The notes beneath the pieces are model-generated. The model searched no databases. It was not told where the DNA came from and worked only from the letters and a program-made list of their open reading frames with translations. Both the position numbers and the translations under genes were made by a program. A DNA stretch of 64,000 bases. It comes from Flavobacterium oncorhynchi. Lineage in GTDB: Bacteria; Bacteroidota; Bacteroidia; Flavobacteriales; Flavobacteriaceae. Positions 35,164 to 42,878 of this stretch are shown here, piece after piece (position 1 is the first letter of the stretch; each line of letters starts with the position of its first letter). The stretch covers positions 1 through 64,000 of the forward strand of contig NZ_MUHA01000031.1 of NCBI RefSeq assembly GCF_002217355.1. The letters are read 5' to 3'.

Positions 35164-35715
35164 TTATCTGTTACGATTAATGATTTCTGCTAACAATTTT
35201 TTAGCACGAAGTATTTTTACTTTAACATTACTTAAAGGTTCATCTATTTTGCTGGCAATTTCCTGATACGTCATTTCTTGAAAATAACGCAGTTGAATTA
35301 CTTCTTGATAATGAGGTTTTAATTCTTTGATACACAGAAGCAGTCGGGATAGATTTTGTTCTTTAATTAAGGCATCTTCAGCAGAAGGAGTAGTGTCAGC
35401 GATATTGTAAGCCTGCTGATCTTCGGCATCAGTAATTTCTATAAAAAGGTTGGTTTTCTTTTTACGCAATAAATCAATGTAGACATTTTTTGCAATTGCA
35501 ATCAGCCAAGTGTTAAACTGAAATTCAGAATTGTAAGAAGCAATTTTGTCAAATGCTTTCGAAAAAGTTTCTATAGTAATATCTTCGGCAGTCGTTTCGT
35601 TTTCTGTTCGCTTAAGCATGAAGCTGTAAACTTCATTCCAATAATAATCTAATAAAAAAGTAAAGGCGGCTTGATCGCCTTTTTTTGCTTTTTCTATTTT
35701 AGAATTTATTTCCAA
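35164..35715 (-). CDS. RNA polymerase sigma factor, ECF-like
   Basis: A 183-residue sigma-70 family protein with region 2 (FTFLLDYYWNEVYSFMLKR; ITIETFSKAFDKIASYN; NTWLIAIAKNVYIDLLRKKK) and region 4 (LKPHYQEVIQLRYFQEMTYQ with SNVKVKILRAKKLL). No FecR-type anti-sigma gene is beside it. Its first ten bases overlap the end of the glycosyltransferase gene upstream in the same direction, so the two are probably co-translated. The promoters it recognises cannot be told. Confidence 0.92.
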   Translation of the reverse strand: MEINSKIEKAKKGDQAAFTFLLDYYWNEVYSFMLKRTENETTAEDITIETFSKAFDKIASYNSEFQFNTWLIAIAKNVYIDLLRKKKTNLFIEITDAEDQQAYNIADTTPSAEDALIKEQNLSRLLLCIKELKPHYQEVIQLRYFQEMTYQEIASKIDEPLSNVKVKILRAKKLLAEIINRNR

Positions 35716-36812
35716 TATACAGGTTTTGAAAAGATATTAGATATAAAGATATTAATTTGCGTGAATATAAGCGCTATTTCAAGCACTGGAAACCAAATTT
35801 TAATATCATTTTCTTTTAATTTTCCTGCAGAGAATCCAATAACAGTCCAAACTATGGTGTAGCGGGTTGCAAGAATTGCCAAGACTGCAATCCATTGAAA
35901 TTGGAAAGCAAGCAGAATAATGACAGATAAAAAGAAAAACAATTGTGAGCAGAAGAAAATTCCCAACTGAAACTTGTCGAAAAATTTATAATATTCAGCC
36001 GTAGAAACGTGCCTTCTTTTTTGAGTAAACCATTCTTTGTACGATTCCTTTGGCTTAGAATAGGTAAAGCTTTCTGGAGTATAAGAAATGGTTGTATTCG
36101 ATTTGTTTGCAGCCTGATTAATAAATAAATCATCATCGCCAGAACGAACTTGTATATGATCAATAAAACCATTTACATTAAAAAACTCGTCTTTTTTGTA
36201 CGCTAAATTTCTTCCAACTCCCATATACGGAAATCCCGCTTTAGTCCACGAAAAATATTGAACCGCAGTTAAAACAGTCTCAAAACGAATGATTTTATTT
36301 AATAATGAACGTTCTATTTTTTCGTAACCTCCGTATCCTAAAACAATAGTTTTGTTCATTGTAAATTGCGAAGTCATTGCTGTTATCCATTCTTTTGAAG
36401 TTGGGTAGCAATCAGCATCAGTAAACAATAAATACTCTTTTTTTGCGGCTTTAATTCCTAATGTCAAAGCGTATTTTTTATTTCCCCAAAAAGCTTCGTT
36501 GTTTTTTACTTTAACCAAACGAATATTAGGATATAGATTTTCAAATTCTTCAAAAACCTCTAAAGTTTCATCACTTGAAGCGTCATCAATCAAAACAATT
36601 TCGAAATCAGGATAATTTTGTTCAGCTAATAATGGGATAAATTTCTTTACGTTTTCTTCTTCATTTTTTGCGCAGACGATAACTGAAACCGGAATTCTTT
36701 TTGGTGTAATATTTTGAGGTTTAGCGAATGCAAACTTTCCAAAAATTCCTAAGTAGTAGAAAACTTGAATAAAAACAATAGCAATAAAGAAGTAAAATAA
36801 AGTTATAAGCAT
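35706..36812 (-). CDS. Family 2 glycosyltransferase with membrane anchors
   Basis: A 368-residue GT-A enzyme. It has an N-terminal membrane helix (about 2-24), then the nucleotide-sugar domain (PVSVIVCAKNEEENVKKFIP; IVLIDDASSDETLEV; LFTDADCYPTSKEW carrying the DxD-like motif). The acceptor segment is RSGDDDLFINQAA, followed by QKRRHVSTAEYY (the QxxRW-like box), then about three C-terminal membrane helices. This layout is that of processive or membrane-bound family 2 enzymes for cell-surface glycans. The substrate is unknown. The sigma-factor gene begins inside its stop region. Confidence 0.88.
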   Translation of the reverse strand: MLITLFYFFIAIVFIQVFYYLGIFGKFAFAKPQNITPKRIPVSVIVCAKNEEENVKKFIPLLAEQNYPDFEIVLIDDASSDETLEVFEEFENLYPNIRLVKVKNNEAFWGNKKYALTLGIKAAKKEYLLFTDADCYPTSKEWITAMTSQFTMNKTIVLGYGGYEKIERSLLNKIIRFETVLTAVQYFSWTKAGFPYMGVGRNLAYKKDEFFNVNGFIDHIQVRSGDDDLFINQAANKSNTTISYTPESFTYSKPKESYKEWFTQKRRHVSTAEYYKFFDKFQLGIFFCSQLFFFLSVIILLAFQFQWIAVLAILATRYTIVWTVIGFSAGKLKENDIKIWFPVLEIALIFTQINIFISNIFSKPVYWK

Positions 36813-36896
36813 ATGGTTTTAATGTCTATTAATATCTGAAATTTTGCGAGTACAAAGGTAGTTATGAATTAGTAAATTTCAATGATTAATACAGAT

Positions 36897-37511
36897 TTAC
36901 TTTCGGCATTTCAACATTTCCTTTGCAACAGCAATAGATTGAGGGTTTTCAGTCTTTTCTAATTCCGAAATTATGTTTTTATAATTATGATCGTCTCGAT
37001 TTTGTGACAATTTTTTAGTTGCCTGAATTTCGTCAATTTCTATTTCAAAACCAAAAATCCCTCGAGCTTCCCGCATTGTTTTAGCAGATAAGTCTTCAAC
37101 TCTAACAGGATTCTCTGAATTTGCTTCATATTTATCAACTAGTTTTTTTAACTGTTCTACCGAAGTTTCGTAGTCAACAATTTTAATTCTTCCATAAACA
37201 TGTACGGCTATGTAATTCCAAGTTGGTACATTTTCATGATCGTACCAAGACGAAGATATATAACTGTGTGGTCCTGTAAATACCGCTAGAATTTGATCGT
37301 TTGCTGCAAAACCTTCTGCTTGAGGATTCAGTTTTGAAATATGTCCCTGCAAAATCTCTTTTCCGTCACGATTTATTTCAAGTTCTATCGGAATATGAGT
37401 TGCAAACAATTTCCCGTTCGTTTGATTAATTAGAATTCCAAAACTGTTTTCTTTTAAAAAAGCTCTGATTTCTTCAGGATTCTCGTTTTTGTATAAATCA
37501 GGTGTGTACAT
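36897..37511 (-). CDS. PaiB-family FMN-binding protein
   Basis: FMN-binding split-barrel protein of the PaiB family, named for a Bacillus negative transcriptional regulator. MYTPDLYKNENPEEI, then LKENSFGILI, FATHIPIEL, GHISKLNPQ, VFTGPHSYISSSWY and VPTWNYIAVHVYG are the standard segments. Further upstream Met codons up to 37538 would add nine residues, but the family begins MYxPxxY, so I place the start at 37511 (204 residues). It probably acts as a flavin reductase-like or regulatory protein; direct DNA binding is not shown by the sequence. Confidence 0.88.
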   Translation of the reverse strand: MYTPDLYKNENPEEIRAFLKENSFGILINQTNGKLFATHIPIELEINRDGKEILQGHISKLNPQAEGFAANDQILAVFTGPHSYISSSWYDHENVPTWNYIAVHVYGRIKIVDYETSVEQLKKLVDKYEANSENPVRVEDLSAKTMREARGIFGFEIEIDEIQATKKLSQNRDDHNYKNIISELEKTENPQSIAVAKEMLKCRK

Positions 37512-37540
37512 ATTTTTGTTGTTTATACAATTTGTCACAT

Positions 37541-37586
37541 TGAGCGAAGTCGAAATGCTTTATAGGAAAGACTTCGACTTCGCTCA
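37541..37586. repeat. Inverted repeat hairpin (GAGCGAAGTCGAA)
   Basis: Perfect 14-bp arms, TGAGCGAAGTCGAA (37541-37554) and TTCGACTTCGCTCA (37573-37586), lie in the 120-bp gap between murB and the PaiB-family gene. They are followed by 'attcgtgacaattcgtg' words (37605-37625) of the gccacgaatt family. This is probably dispersed repeat DNA that may also act as a processing or terminator hairpin. Confidence 0.6.
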
Positions 37587-37632
37587 GTCTGACAATGGGT
37601 TAAATTCGTGACAATTCGTGAAATTTGTGTTT

Positions 37633-38646
37633 TTAAATCACATTTACTTCCGCTTCAATATGAATTCCAAAAGTCTCAAAAACTGTTTTTTGAACTTCTT
37701 TTGAAACGGCTAAAATTTCCTGTCCGGTTGCGTTACCGTAATTTACTAAAACTAAGGCTTGATTTTTATGAACTCCAGCCTCTCCAAAACGTTTTCCTTT
37801 TAAGCCAGCTTGTTCAATCAGCCATCCAGCAGGAACCTTTACTTCGGTTTCAGAAACTTCGTAAAACTTCATGTCAGGAAATTTTTTATGAATTTTCTCG
37901 AAATCAGATTTTAATAAAATTGGGTTTTTAAAGAAACTTCCGCTGTTTCCTAGTTCTTTTGGATCAGGTAGTTTACTTTGTCTAATGGCAATTACTGCAT
38001 TACTTACCTCTTTTAATGTTGGTTCAGTAATGTTCTTTTTAGCCAATTCAGCTAAAATATCTCCATAAGAAGTATTGATTTTATGATTACGTTTGGTCAA
38101 TTTGTAAATAACCGAAGTAATAATGAATTGATCTTTTACCTCATTTTTAAAAATACTTTCACGGTATCCAAAATTACACTCAGCATTAGTAAAAGTTTTC
38201 ATTTCCTGACTTGCAATATTCATCGCTTCGCAAGAAACAAAAGTATCTTTAATTTCGGTTCCGTAAGCGCCAATATTCTGTACCGGAGTTGTACCGACAT
38301 TTCCAGGAATTAAAGACATATTTTCTAAACCGCCAAAATTGTTGTCGATTGTCCAAAGCACAAAATCGTGCCAAGTCTCGCCAGCCTGACTTTCGACCCA
38401 AACAAAATCATCGTCTTCTTTGATGATTTTTTTTCCTTTTAAATCAATATGAATAACCAGCGCTTCAATATCTTTAGTTAAAAGCATATTACTTCCTCCG
38501 CCTAAAATGAATTTTCCCTCATCTTTATTTGCTGACAAAGTGGATTTTAATTCAGCAATTGAATGAACGGCAACAAATTTTTTTGCTTTGGCTTCGATGC
38601 CAAAAGTATTGTAGTTTTTTAAAGAAAAATTGGATTGGATTTCCAT
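37633..38646 (-). CDS. murB: UDP-N-acetylmuramate dehydrogenase MurB
   Basis: FAD enzyme reducing UDP-GlcNAc-enolpyruvate to UDP-MurNAc in peptidoglycan precursor synthesis. Visible are the opening NYNTFGIEAKAKKF, the FAD site FILGGGSNMLL, GLENMSLIPGNVGTTPVQNIGAYG (in parts: LENMSLIPGNVG; PVQNIGAYG), the catalytic Ser in GNSGSFFKNP, and the terminal Glu in HIEAEV. The YxE(S/N) block around FGYRESIFK fits type I (E. coli-like) MurB. In-frame Met codons up to 38697 exist, but MEIQSNFSLKNYNTFG at 38646 (337 residues) is the natural start. Confidence 0.95.
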   Translation of the reverse strand: MEIQSNFSLKNYNTFGIEAKAKKFVAVHSIAELKSTLSANKDEGKFILGGGSNMLLTKDIEALVIHIDLKGKKIIKEDDDFVWVESQAGETWHDFVLWTIDNNFGGLENMSLIPGNVGTTPVQNIGAYGTEIKDTFVSCEAMNIASQEMKTFTNAECNFGYRESIFKNEVKDQFIITSVIYKLTKRNHKINTSYGDILAELAKKNITEPTLKEVSNAVIAIRQSKLPDPKELGNSGSFFKNPILLKSDFEKIHKKFPDMKFYEVSETEVKVPAGWLIEQAGLKGKRFGEAGVHKNQALVLVNYGNATGQEILAVSKEVQKTVFETFGIHIEAEVNVI

Positions 38647-38756
38647 AAATAAAAGGCTTTTTTGAGTTCCGAAACTTCGGAAAAATTCTGAGTTCAAAAG
38701 TAACGATTATAATTTATTTGAGCAGATTTTCTGTAAAAAGACTTTTTCGAGAATTT

Positions 38757-39860
38757 TTATTTTAGGGCTTCAATAAATTGCTGCATTTCTTTCATCGTTC
38801 CTATTGTAATTCTTGTCCATTTTCCATTTTCCTCATAAATCTTTGTTCCCATTATATTGTGGTTTTCCAATTGCTTAAAGTAATCCTTTTTGTAATTCTC
38901 TAAAGAAAAATAAATAAAATTAGAATAAGACGGAATGCAGGTTAAGCCCAACTGAGTAAGTTGCTCTATGGTATATTTCTTTACTTCTTCATTTAAAGAA
39001 GATACTTCTCGAATAAATTTTTCATCATTTAAAGATGCAATCGCTGCAGCCGTTGTTACGACGCTGATGGATAAGTTAGGAGATGATTTTAAAACACTGA
39101 GTTCTTCAATTGTCGAAGAGTTTGCAACGGCATAACCTATACGTGCGCCAGCCAAGCCATACATTTTTGAGAAAGTTTTAGTGATTATTAAATTCTTGTT
39201 TTCCATTACAAGATCGCTTAGTGATTGCTCTTTTGTAAAATCGATATAAGCTTCGTCAACAAAAATAATTGCTCTTTTTGAAGCTTCGTTTACAAAAGAA
39301 ACTAACTGTTCTCTATCGCAGATTGTTCCCGTTGGATTATTAGGATTGCAGATATAAACCATTTTAGTATCTGAATCGATTGCTTTTAACATGGCTGTTA
39401 AATCATGCTTTTTATCGGCAGTTAATGGAACTGTTATTTTTTTAAATCCTAATTTTTCAGAAGGAAATGTCCAATAGTCGAAAGTGGTTTCGGCAAGTAT
39501 AAAATTGCCTTTTTTTAAAGCAGTATATTGAAGTACTAAATCTAAAATTTCTGTTGAACCAGCGCCCAATAGAATGTTATTATCTGAGACATTATTTTTC
39601 TTGGCAATTAAAGAAATTAGTTCTTCTGAGGCATTCCAGCCATATCGATTGCTGTTGTTAATGCTTTTTTGCATGGCAAGACGAGCTAGCGGCGAAGGTC
39701 CGTACGGATTTTCATTCGACCGTAATAAAATAGGAGATTTGTCTAAACTTGGAGTGATATAATTTTCTAATGGAGGATTTGCAAATGCTTCAAATTGACA
39801 AAAACCTAATCCTATTGTGCCTAATCCGATTTGTTTTAACCAGTTTCTTCTATTGCTCAT
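38757..39860 (-). CDS. HisC-like PLP aminotransferase with a Tat-type signal
   Basis: Fold-type I aminotransferase resembling histidinol-phosphate aminotransferase. LLRSNENPYGPSPLA, LGAGSTEILDLVL, CNPNNPTGT, IIFVDEAYIDF and ITKTFSKMYGLAGARIGYA (PLP lysine in TKTFSK) are all present, so the 367-residue enzyme looks catalytically complete. Unusually the chain opens MSNRRNWLKQIGLGTIGLGF, a twin-arginine signal (Arg4-Arg5) followed by a hydrophobic stretch and an AFA-like cleavage site near residue 27. That implies export with cofactor already bound. No other histidine genes are near. The extracytoplasmic substrate is unknown. Confidence 0.85.
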   Translation of the reverse strand: MSNRRNWLKQIGLGTIGLGFCQFEAFANPPLENYITPSLDKSPILLRSNENPYGPSPLARLAMQKSINNSNRYGWNASEELISLIAKKNNVSDNNILLGAGSTEILDLVLQYTALKKGNFILAETTFDYWTFPSEKLGFKKITVPLTADKKHDLTAMLKAIDSDTKMVYICNPNNPTGTICDREQLVSFVNEASKRAIIFVDEAYIDFTKEQSLSDLVMENKNLIITKTFSKMYGLAGARIGYAVANSSTIEELSVLKSSPNLSISVVTTAAAIASLNDEKFIREVSSLNEEVKKYTIEQLTQLGLTCIPSYSNFIYFSLENYKKDYFKQLENHNIMGTKIYEENGKWTRITIGTMKEMQQFIEALK

Positions 39861-39935
39861 ATTGCTTTCAGAATTAAATTAGAGAATTCATTAAAACAGT
39901 ATGTCGCTGAGGTTGAAAAAAAGTTACGCTTGCAG

Positions 39936-40994
39936 TTAAATAGATCGACAGTTGAGGAGTTTATGATATTTATCTGCAATAATTTTCATATTGGAGTTGT
40001 AATTAGCATTTTCTTCTACAAATTTTCTGTTTTGCAGCATGGCGTTGTTTCGAGATTCAACATTTTCAAAAGACCAGATTAATTCTTCAGCAAGTTGTTC
40101 GTTGTTATCGATTGTTATTAATTGTCCGTTTTTGCGATGTTTGATCAAGCTTTGATTTCCGGGAATGTCTGAAACAATAGGGTAGCAATTACAAGCCATA
40201 GCTTCAAATAAAGATGCCGAAACACCTTCAGTAATAGGCATGTTGATATAAATATTAGATTGCTGTAATAATTTTGGAAGTTCTGTATTTTGGATTCTTC
40301 CTGTAAAAGTTACTTTGGTTTCAATTTGTAATTTTTTTGCCAAATCTTTTAAAAACTGCAATCTTGTTCCGTCACCAACGATGGTTAAGGAAAAGTCAAT
40401 TCCTCTTTGATTAAGAATAAAAAATGCCATTAAAATAGAATCATGTCGATATTCGGGTTCTAAAGAACGAGTGATAATAGCTTCTATTTTATTTGAATTG
40501 TTTGTTGAAGGCGTGAAAAGAGATAAATCGATTCCTTTTGGCAGAACCATAACTTTGTTCATATCAACTCCAATAGTTTTCATGGAAATTGTCATTACGG
40601 GTCCCCAAGCATGGATTAAATGTGCTTTTTTGAAGGCGTATTTCTGAATGATTTTTTTAAAAGGATACAAAATAGAATCGTCCGGCCATAAATCTGTTTG
40701 ACCTTGCTGTGCAATGACAATTGTTTTCGAGCCAGATAATGCTGCAAGAAATCCGTAACTTGTGGTTCTTTCAGCAATAACCATGTCTGGTTTTTCTTTT
40801 GTAATAATTTTTTGAATTGAAATTGGGGCGAAAAAATACTCTAGAATACGTTTGAATCTATTAAATTTTGAAGTGTTTGGCGTTTGAAGTTCCCAAGTAA
40901 TAATTTCAAAATCGCCAAATTCTTTTAAACCTTTCATCCAGGTAATAGCATCGGCACGATAAGATTCTCCAAGAAAAAGTATTTTTCTTTTCAT
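39936..40994 (-). CDS. Family 4 glycosyltransferase
   Basis: A GT-B enzyme of about 352 residues. GESYRADAITWMKGL is the acceptor-side loop, and AWGPVMTISMKTIGVD with VLPKGIDLSLF sits at the domain hinge. SLEPEYRHDSILMAFFIL, IVGDGTRLQFL and EGVSASLFEAMACNCYPIVS carry the E-x7-E donor-site motif of family 4. ATG at 40994 (MKRKILFLGE) fits better than the ATG ten codons upstream. It probably adds a sugar to a surface polysaccharide or lipid. No polymerase or flippase lies nearby. Confidence 0.87.
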   Translation of the reverse strand: MKRKILFLGESYRADAITWMKGLKEFGDFEIITWELQTPNTSKFNRFKRILEYFFAPISIQKIITKEKPDMVIAERTTSYGFLAALSGSKTIVIAQQGQTDLWPDDSILYPFKKIIQKYAFKKAHLIHAWGPVMTISMKTIGVDMNKVMVLPKGIDLSLFTPSTNNSNKIEAIITRSLEPEYRHDSILMAFFILNQRGIDFSLTIVGDGTRLQFLKDLAKKLQIETKVTFTGRIQNTELPKLLQQSNIYINMPITEGVSASLFEAMACNCYPIVSDIPGNQSLIKHRKNGQLITIDNNEQLAEELIWSFENVESRNNAMLQNRKFVEENANYNSNMKIIADKYHKLLNCRSI

Positions 40995-41009
40995 TAGCAA
41001 AATGTTTTT

Positions 41010-41070
41010 CGCCACAAATTTCACGAATTTACACTAATTGAATTCGTGCAAATTCGTGAAATTTGTGGCG
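41010..41070. repeat. Perfect 21-bp inverted repeat (gccacaaatt family)
   Basis: The arm 41010-41030 (CGCCACAAATTTCACGAAT plus TT) pairs base for base with 41050-41070, with a 19-nt loop. It fills the gap between the family 4 glycosyltransferase and DUF2461 genes. It shares its words with 23161-23250 and with 37605-37625 and 42849-42876. Confidence 0.75.
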
Positions 41071-41082
41071 ATTATTTTTTTT

Positions 41083-41763
41083 CTAAAACTCTTCGTCTGT
41101 TTCTAAAGCGCGATTGATAAAATCATTTAAAGGCTTTAGCGCGATTAATTTTTTGCTCATTTTAGAAACAAAATCTTTTTCAGTCACTTCAGAAATATCA
41201 TATTTTTGAGTTGCAGTAAAGCTTTTCAGTTTTAAAAACTCGATTGCAGGATGTTCTTTTTCGTAACCTCGCGGTGGGTTTTTTAGCGAATTGTTTTCGT
41301 TTACATCTAAACTTCCAAACTCTTTCTTGAAATTTTTATCCCCTAGAAGAGCCTCTAAATCATCATGGAAAAAAGCAATTTCTTTACGAACTTTTTTTAA
41401 ATCTTCAGATTCTGGAGAGTAAAATCCGCCAGCAATAAAACTAGCTCCTTTTTCAATATGTACATAATATCCTGCTCGGTTCAAACCTTTTGTCCCGCCA
41501 GAAATCCAAACACCTAAATGTGCTTTATAGGGAGATTTGTCTTTTGAGAATCGAATGTCGCGGTTGATTCTGAAGGTGCAGTTTTTAACTTCTAATAATT
41601 CTAACGAAGGATCAAGCGGTTTCATCGCGTCTAAAAAATCACTTACCAATTGATGGTAATCTTTTTTGAAGATTTCGTAGCGCTTTTTATTGTCTTGAAA
41701 CCAATCTCGATTATTGTTTTTCTTTAAATCGTCTAAAAATTGCAATGATTCTTTCGCTACCAT
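41083..41763 (-). CDS. DUF2461 domain protein
   Basis: A 226-residue cytosolic protein of the DUF2461 family. The opening SLQFLDDLKKNNNRDWFQDN with KKRYE is diagnostic, followed by RINRDIRFSKDKSPYKAHLG, GYYVHIEKGASFIAGGFYSP and RGYEKEHPAIEFLKLKSF. The family occurs across bacteria and fungi without known activity; the conserved Arg/Lys/Asp cluster suggests a phosphate or nucleotide site. It is 10 bp downstream of the rhodanese-thioredoxin gene on the same strand, so they are probably co-transcribed. Confidence 0.9.
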   Translation of the reverse strand: MVAKESLQFLDDLKKNNNRDWFQDNKKRYEIFKKDYHQLVSDFLDAMKPLDPSLELLEVKNCTFRINRDIRFSKDKSPYKAHLGVWISGGTKGLNRAGYYVHIEKGASFIAGGFYSPESEDLKKVRKEIAFFHDDLEALLGDKNFKKEFGSLDVNENNSLKNPPRGYEKEHPAIEFLKLKSFTATQKYDISEVTEKDFVSKMSKKLIALKPLNDFINRALETDEEF

Positions 41764-41773
41764 ATTTAATGTT

Positions 41774-42472
41774 TTATTGCAGTTGTTTTCTTAATTCTTC
41801 TTCGCTGATGTATCCGATATTTTTCTTTTTCATTGTTTTATTTTCATATAAAAAAGTTGTCGGAAGCTGTGTTATTTCCATTTGCTGCGCTAAATCTTTG
41901 TTTTTATCTACATCAATTCTGATAATAACTGCTTTGTCAGCCAATTCTTTTTCTAGTTTTAAAATGTGAGGCTCCATTTGTTTACAAGGACCGCACCATT
42001 CAGCATAAAAATCAACAAACACTTTTTTATCCGTATTTAGTAAAGCATTGAACTCATTCATTGTCATTCCATTTTCAGAAGCTTCCGCATTTGGAGCGTT
42101 TTTATCATTCCAATTAATGAATCCTCCGTCAAGTTCATAAACAGTTGTAAAGCCTAGTTCATTTAGTTTTGTTGCTGCTTTTTTACTTCTTCCGCCGCTT
42201 AAACAATAAACAAATACAGGTTTCGATTTGTCGTAAGCAGCTGCTTTTGAATCGAAATCTTCTCCGTTCCAGTTTACATTTACTGCTTTGTCTATATGTG
42301 CTGATGCAAATTCATCTGGAGTTCGAACGTCTAAAATTTGCGGATTTTCGGTTGTTTTAATTTTTTCGGCAAACTCTTGTGGTGAAAGTGATTCAAATGG
42401 AGTCGCTTTTTTTTCATTACAAGAAAAGAGTACAAATGAAACTATTACCAATAAGATTTTAGGGAATTTCAT
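41774..42472 (-). CDS. Rhodanese-thioredoxin fusion lipoprotein
   Basis: A 232-residue periplasmic lipoprotein made of two redox/sulfur domains. The lipobox is VLFSC with lipidated Cys18. A rhodanese domain (about 28-125) has LDVRTPDEFASAH and the active-site loop YCLSGGRSKKA with Cys90. A thioredoxin domain (about 135-232) has FYAEWCGPCKQMEPH with Cys160/Cys163 and the cis-Pro in ITQLPTTFLY. Both active sites are intact. The fusion may pass persulfide or disulfide equivalents between the domains in the periplasm. That idea is inference. Confidence 0.9.
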   Translation of the reverse strand: MKFPKILLVIVSFVLFSCNEKKATPFESLSPQEFAEKIKTTENPQILDVRTPDEFASAHIDKAVNVNWNGEDFDSKAAAYDKSKPVFVYCLSGGRSKKAATKLNELGFTTVYELDGGFINWNDKNAPNAEASENGMTMNEFNALLNTDKKVFVDFYAEWCGPCKQMEPHILKLEKELADKAVIIRIDVDKNKDLAQQMEITQLPTTFLYENKTMKKKNIGYISEEELRKQLQ

Positions 42473-42669
42473 GCTGTTGTGGTTTTAAAAATGATTTAGG
42501 CTAAAATAATGATTTTTCATTTTTAAAATCTTAATAGAATTATAAAATCGAATTGTTGTTTTCTTTTGCAGCGAATTTTATGAATTGAAGATTAATAGGA
42601 TGTGGAATTTTGACAAAATTCTATGCACGCTTTGAGTAAAATCGAAGTCTCTTCAAAATAAAATAAATT

Positions 42670-42795
42670 AATTGCCTCCAGCTTTAGCTGGAGGTATACA
42701 AACAAGTATCAAAGAGGCTTTAGCCAAACTTACACATTTGGCTAAAGCCCTAAGTTTTGTCTATAAAAAAACTCCAGCTAAAGCTGGAGTCAATT
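42670..42795. repeat. Triple-hairpin symmetric repeat element
   Basis: Three palindromes lie in a row: CCTCCAGCTTTAGCTGGAGG (42675-42694), GGCTTTAGCCAAA with TTTGGCTAAAGCC (42716-42749), and ACTCCAGCTAAAGCTGGAGT (42771-42790). The first and third, with their AATTG/CAATT flanks, are inverted copies of each other, so the whole block is one long symmetric inverted repeat around the central hairpin. It occupies the 406-bp gap between recF and the rhodanese-thioredoxin gene (42473-42878). The rest of that gap is A+T-rich with gccacgaatt-type words at 42849-42876. It resembles a non-autonomous REP/MITE-like element. Confidence 0.65.
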
Positions 42796-42878
42796 GAATT
42801 CCAAACTTTGTCACAGTTGTTTGAGATCAAATAGGAATTAAAAAATTCGTGCTAATTCGTGAAATTCGCGGCAAACAA

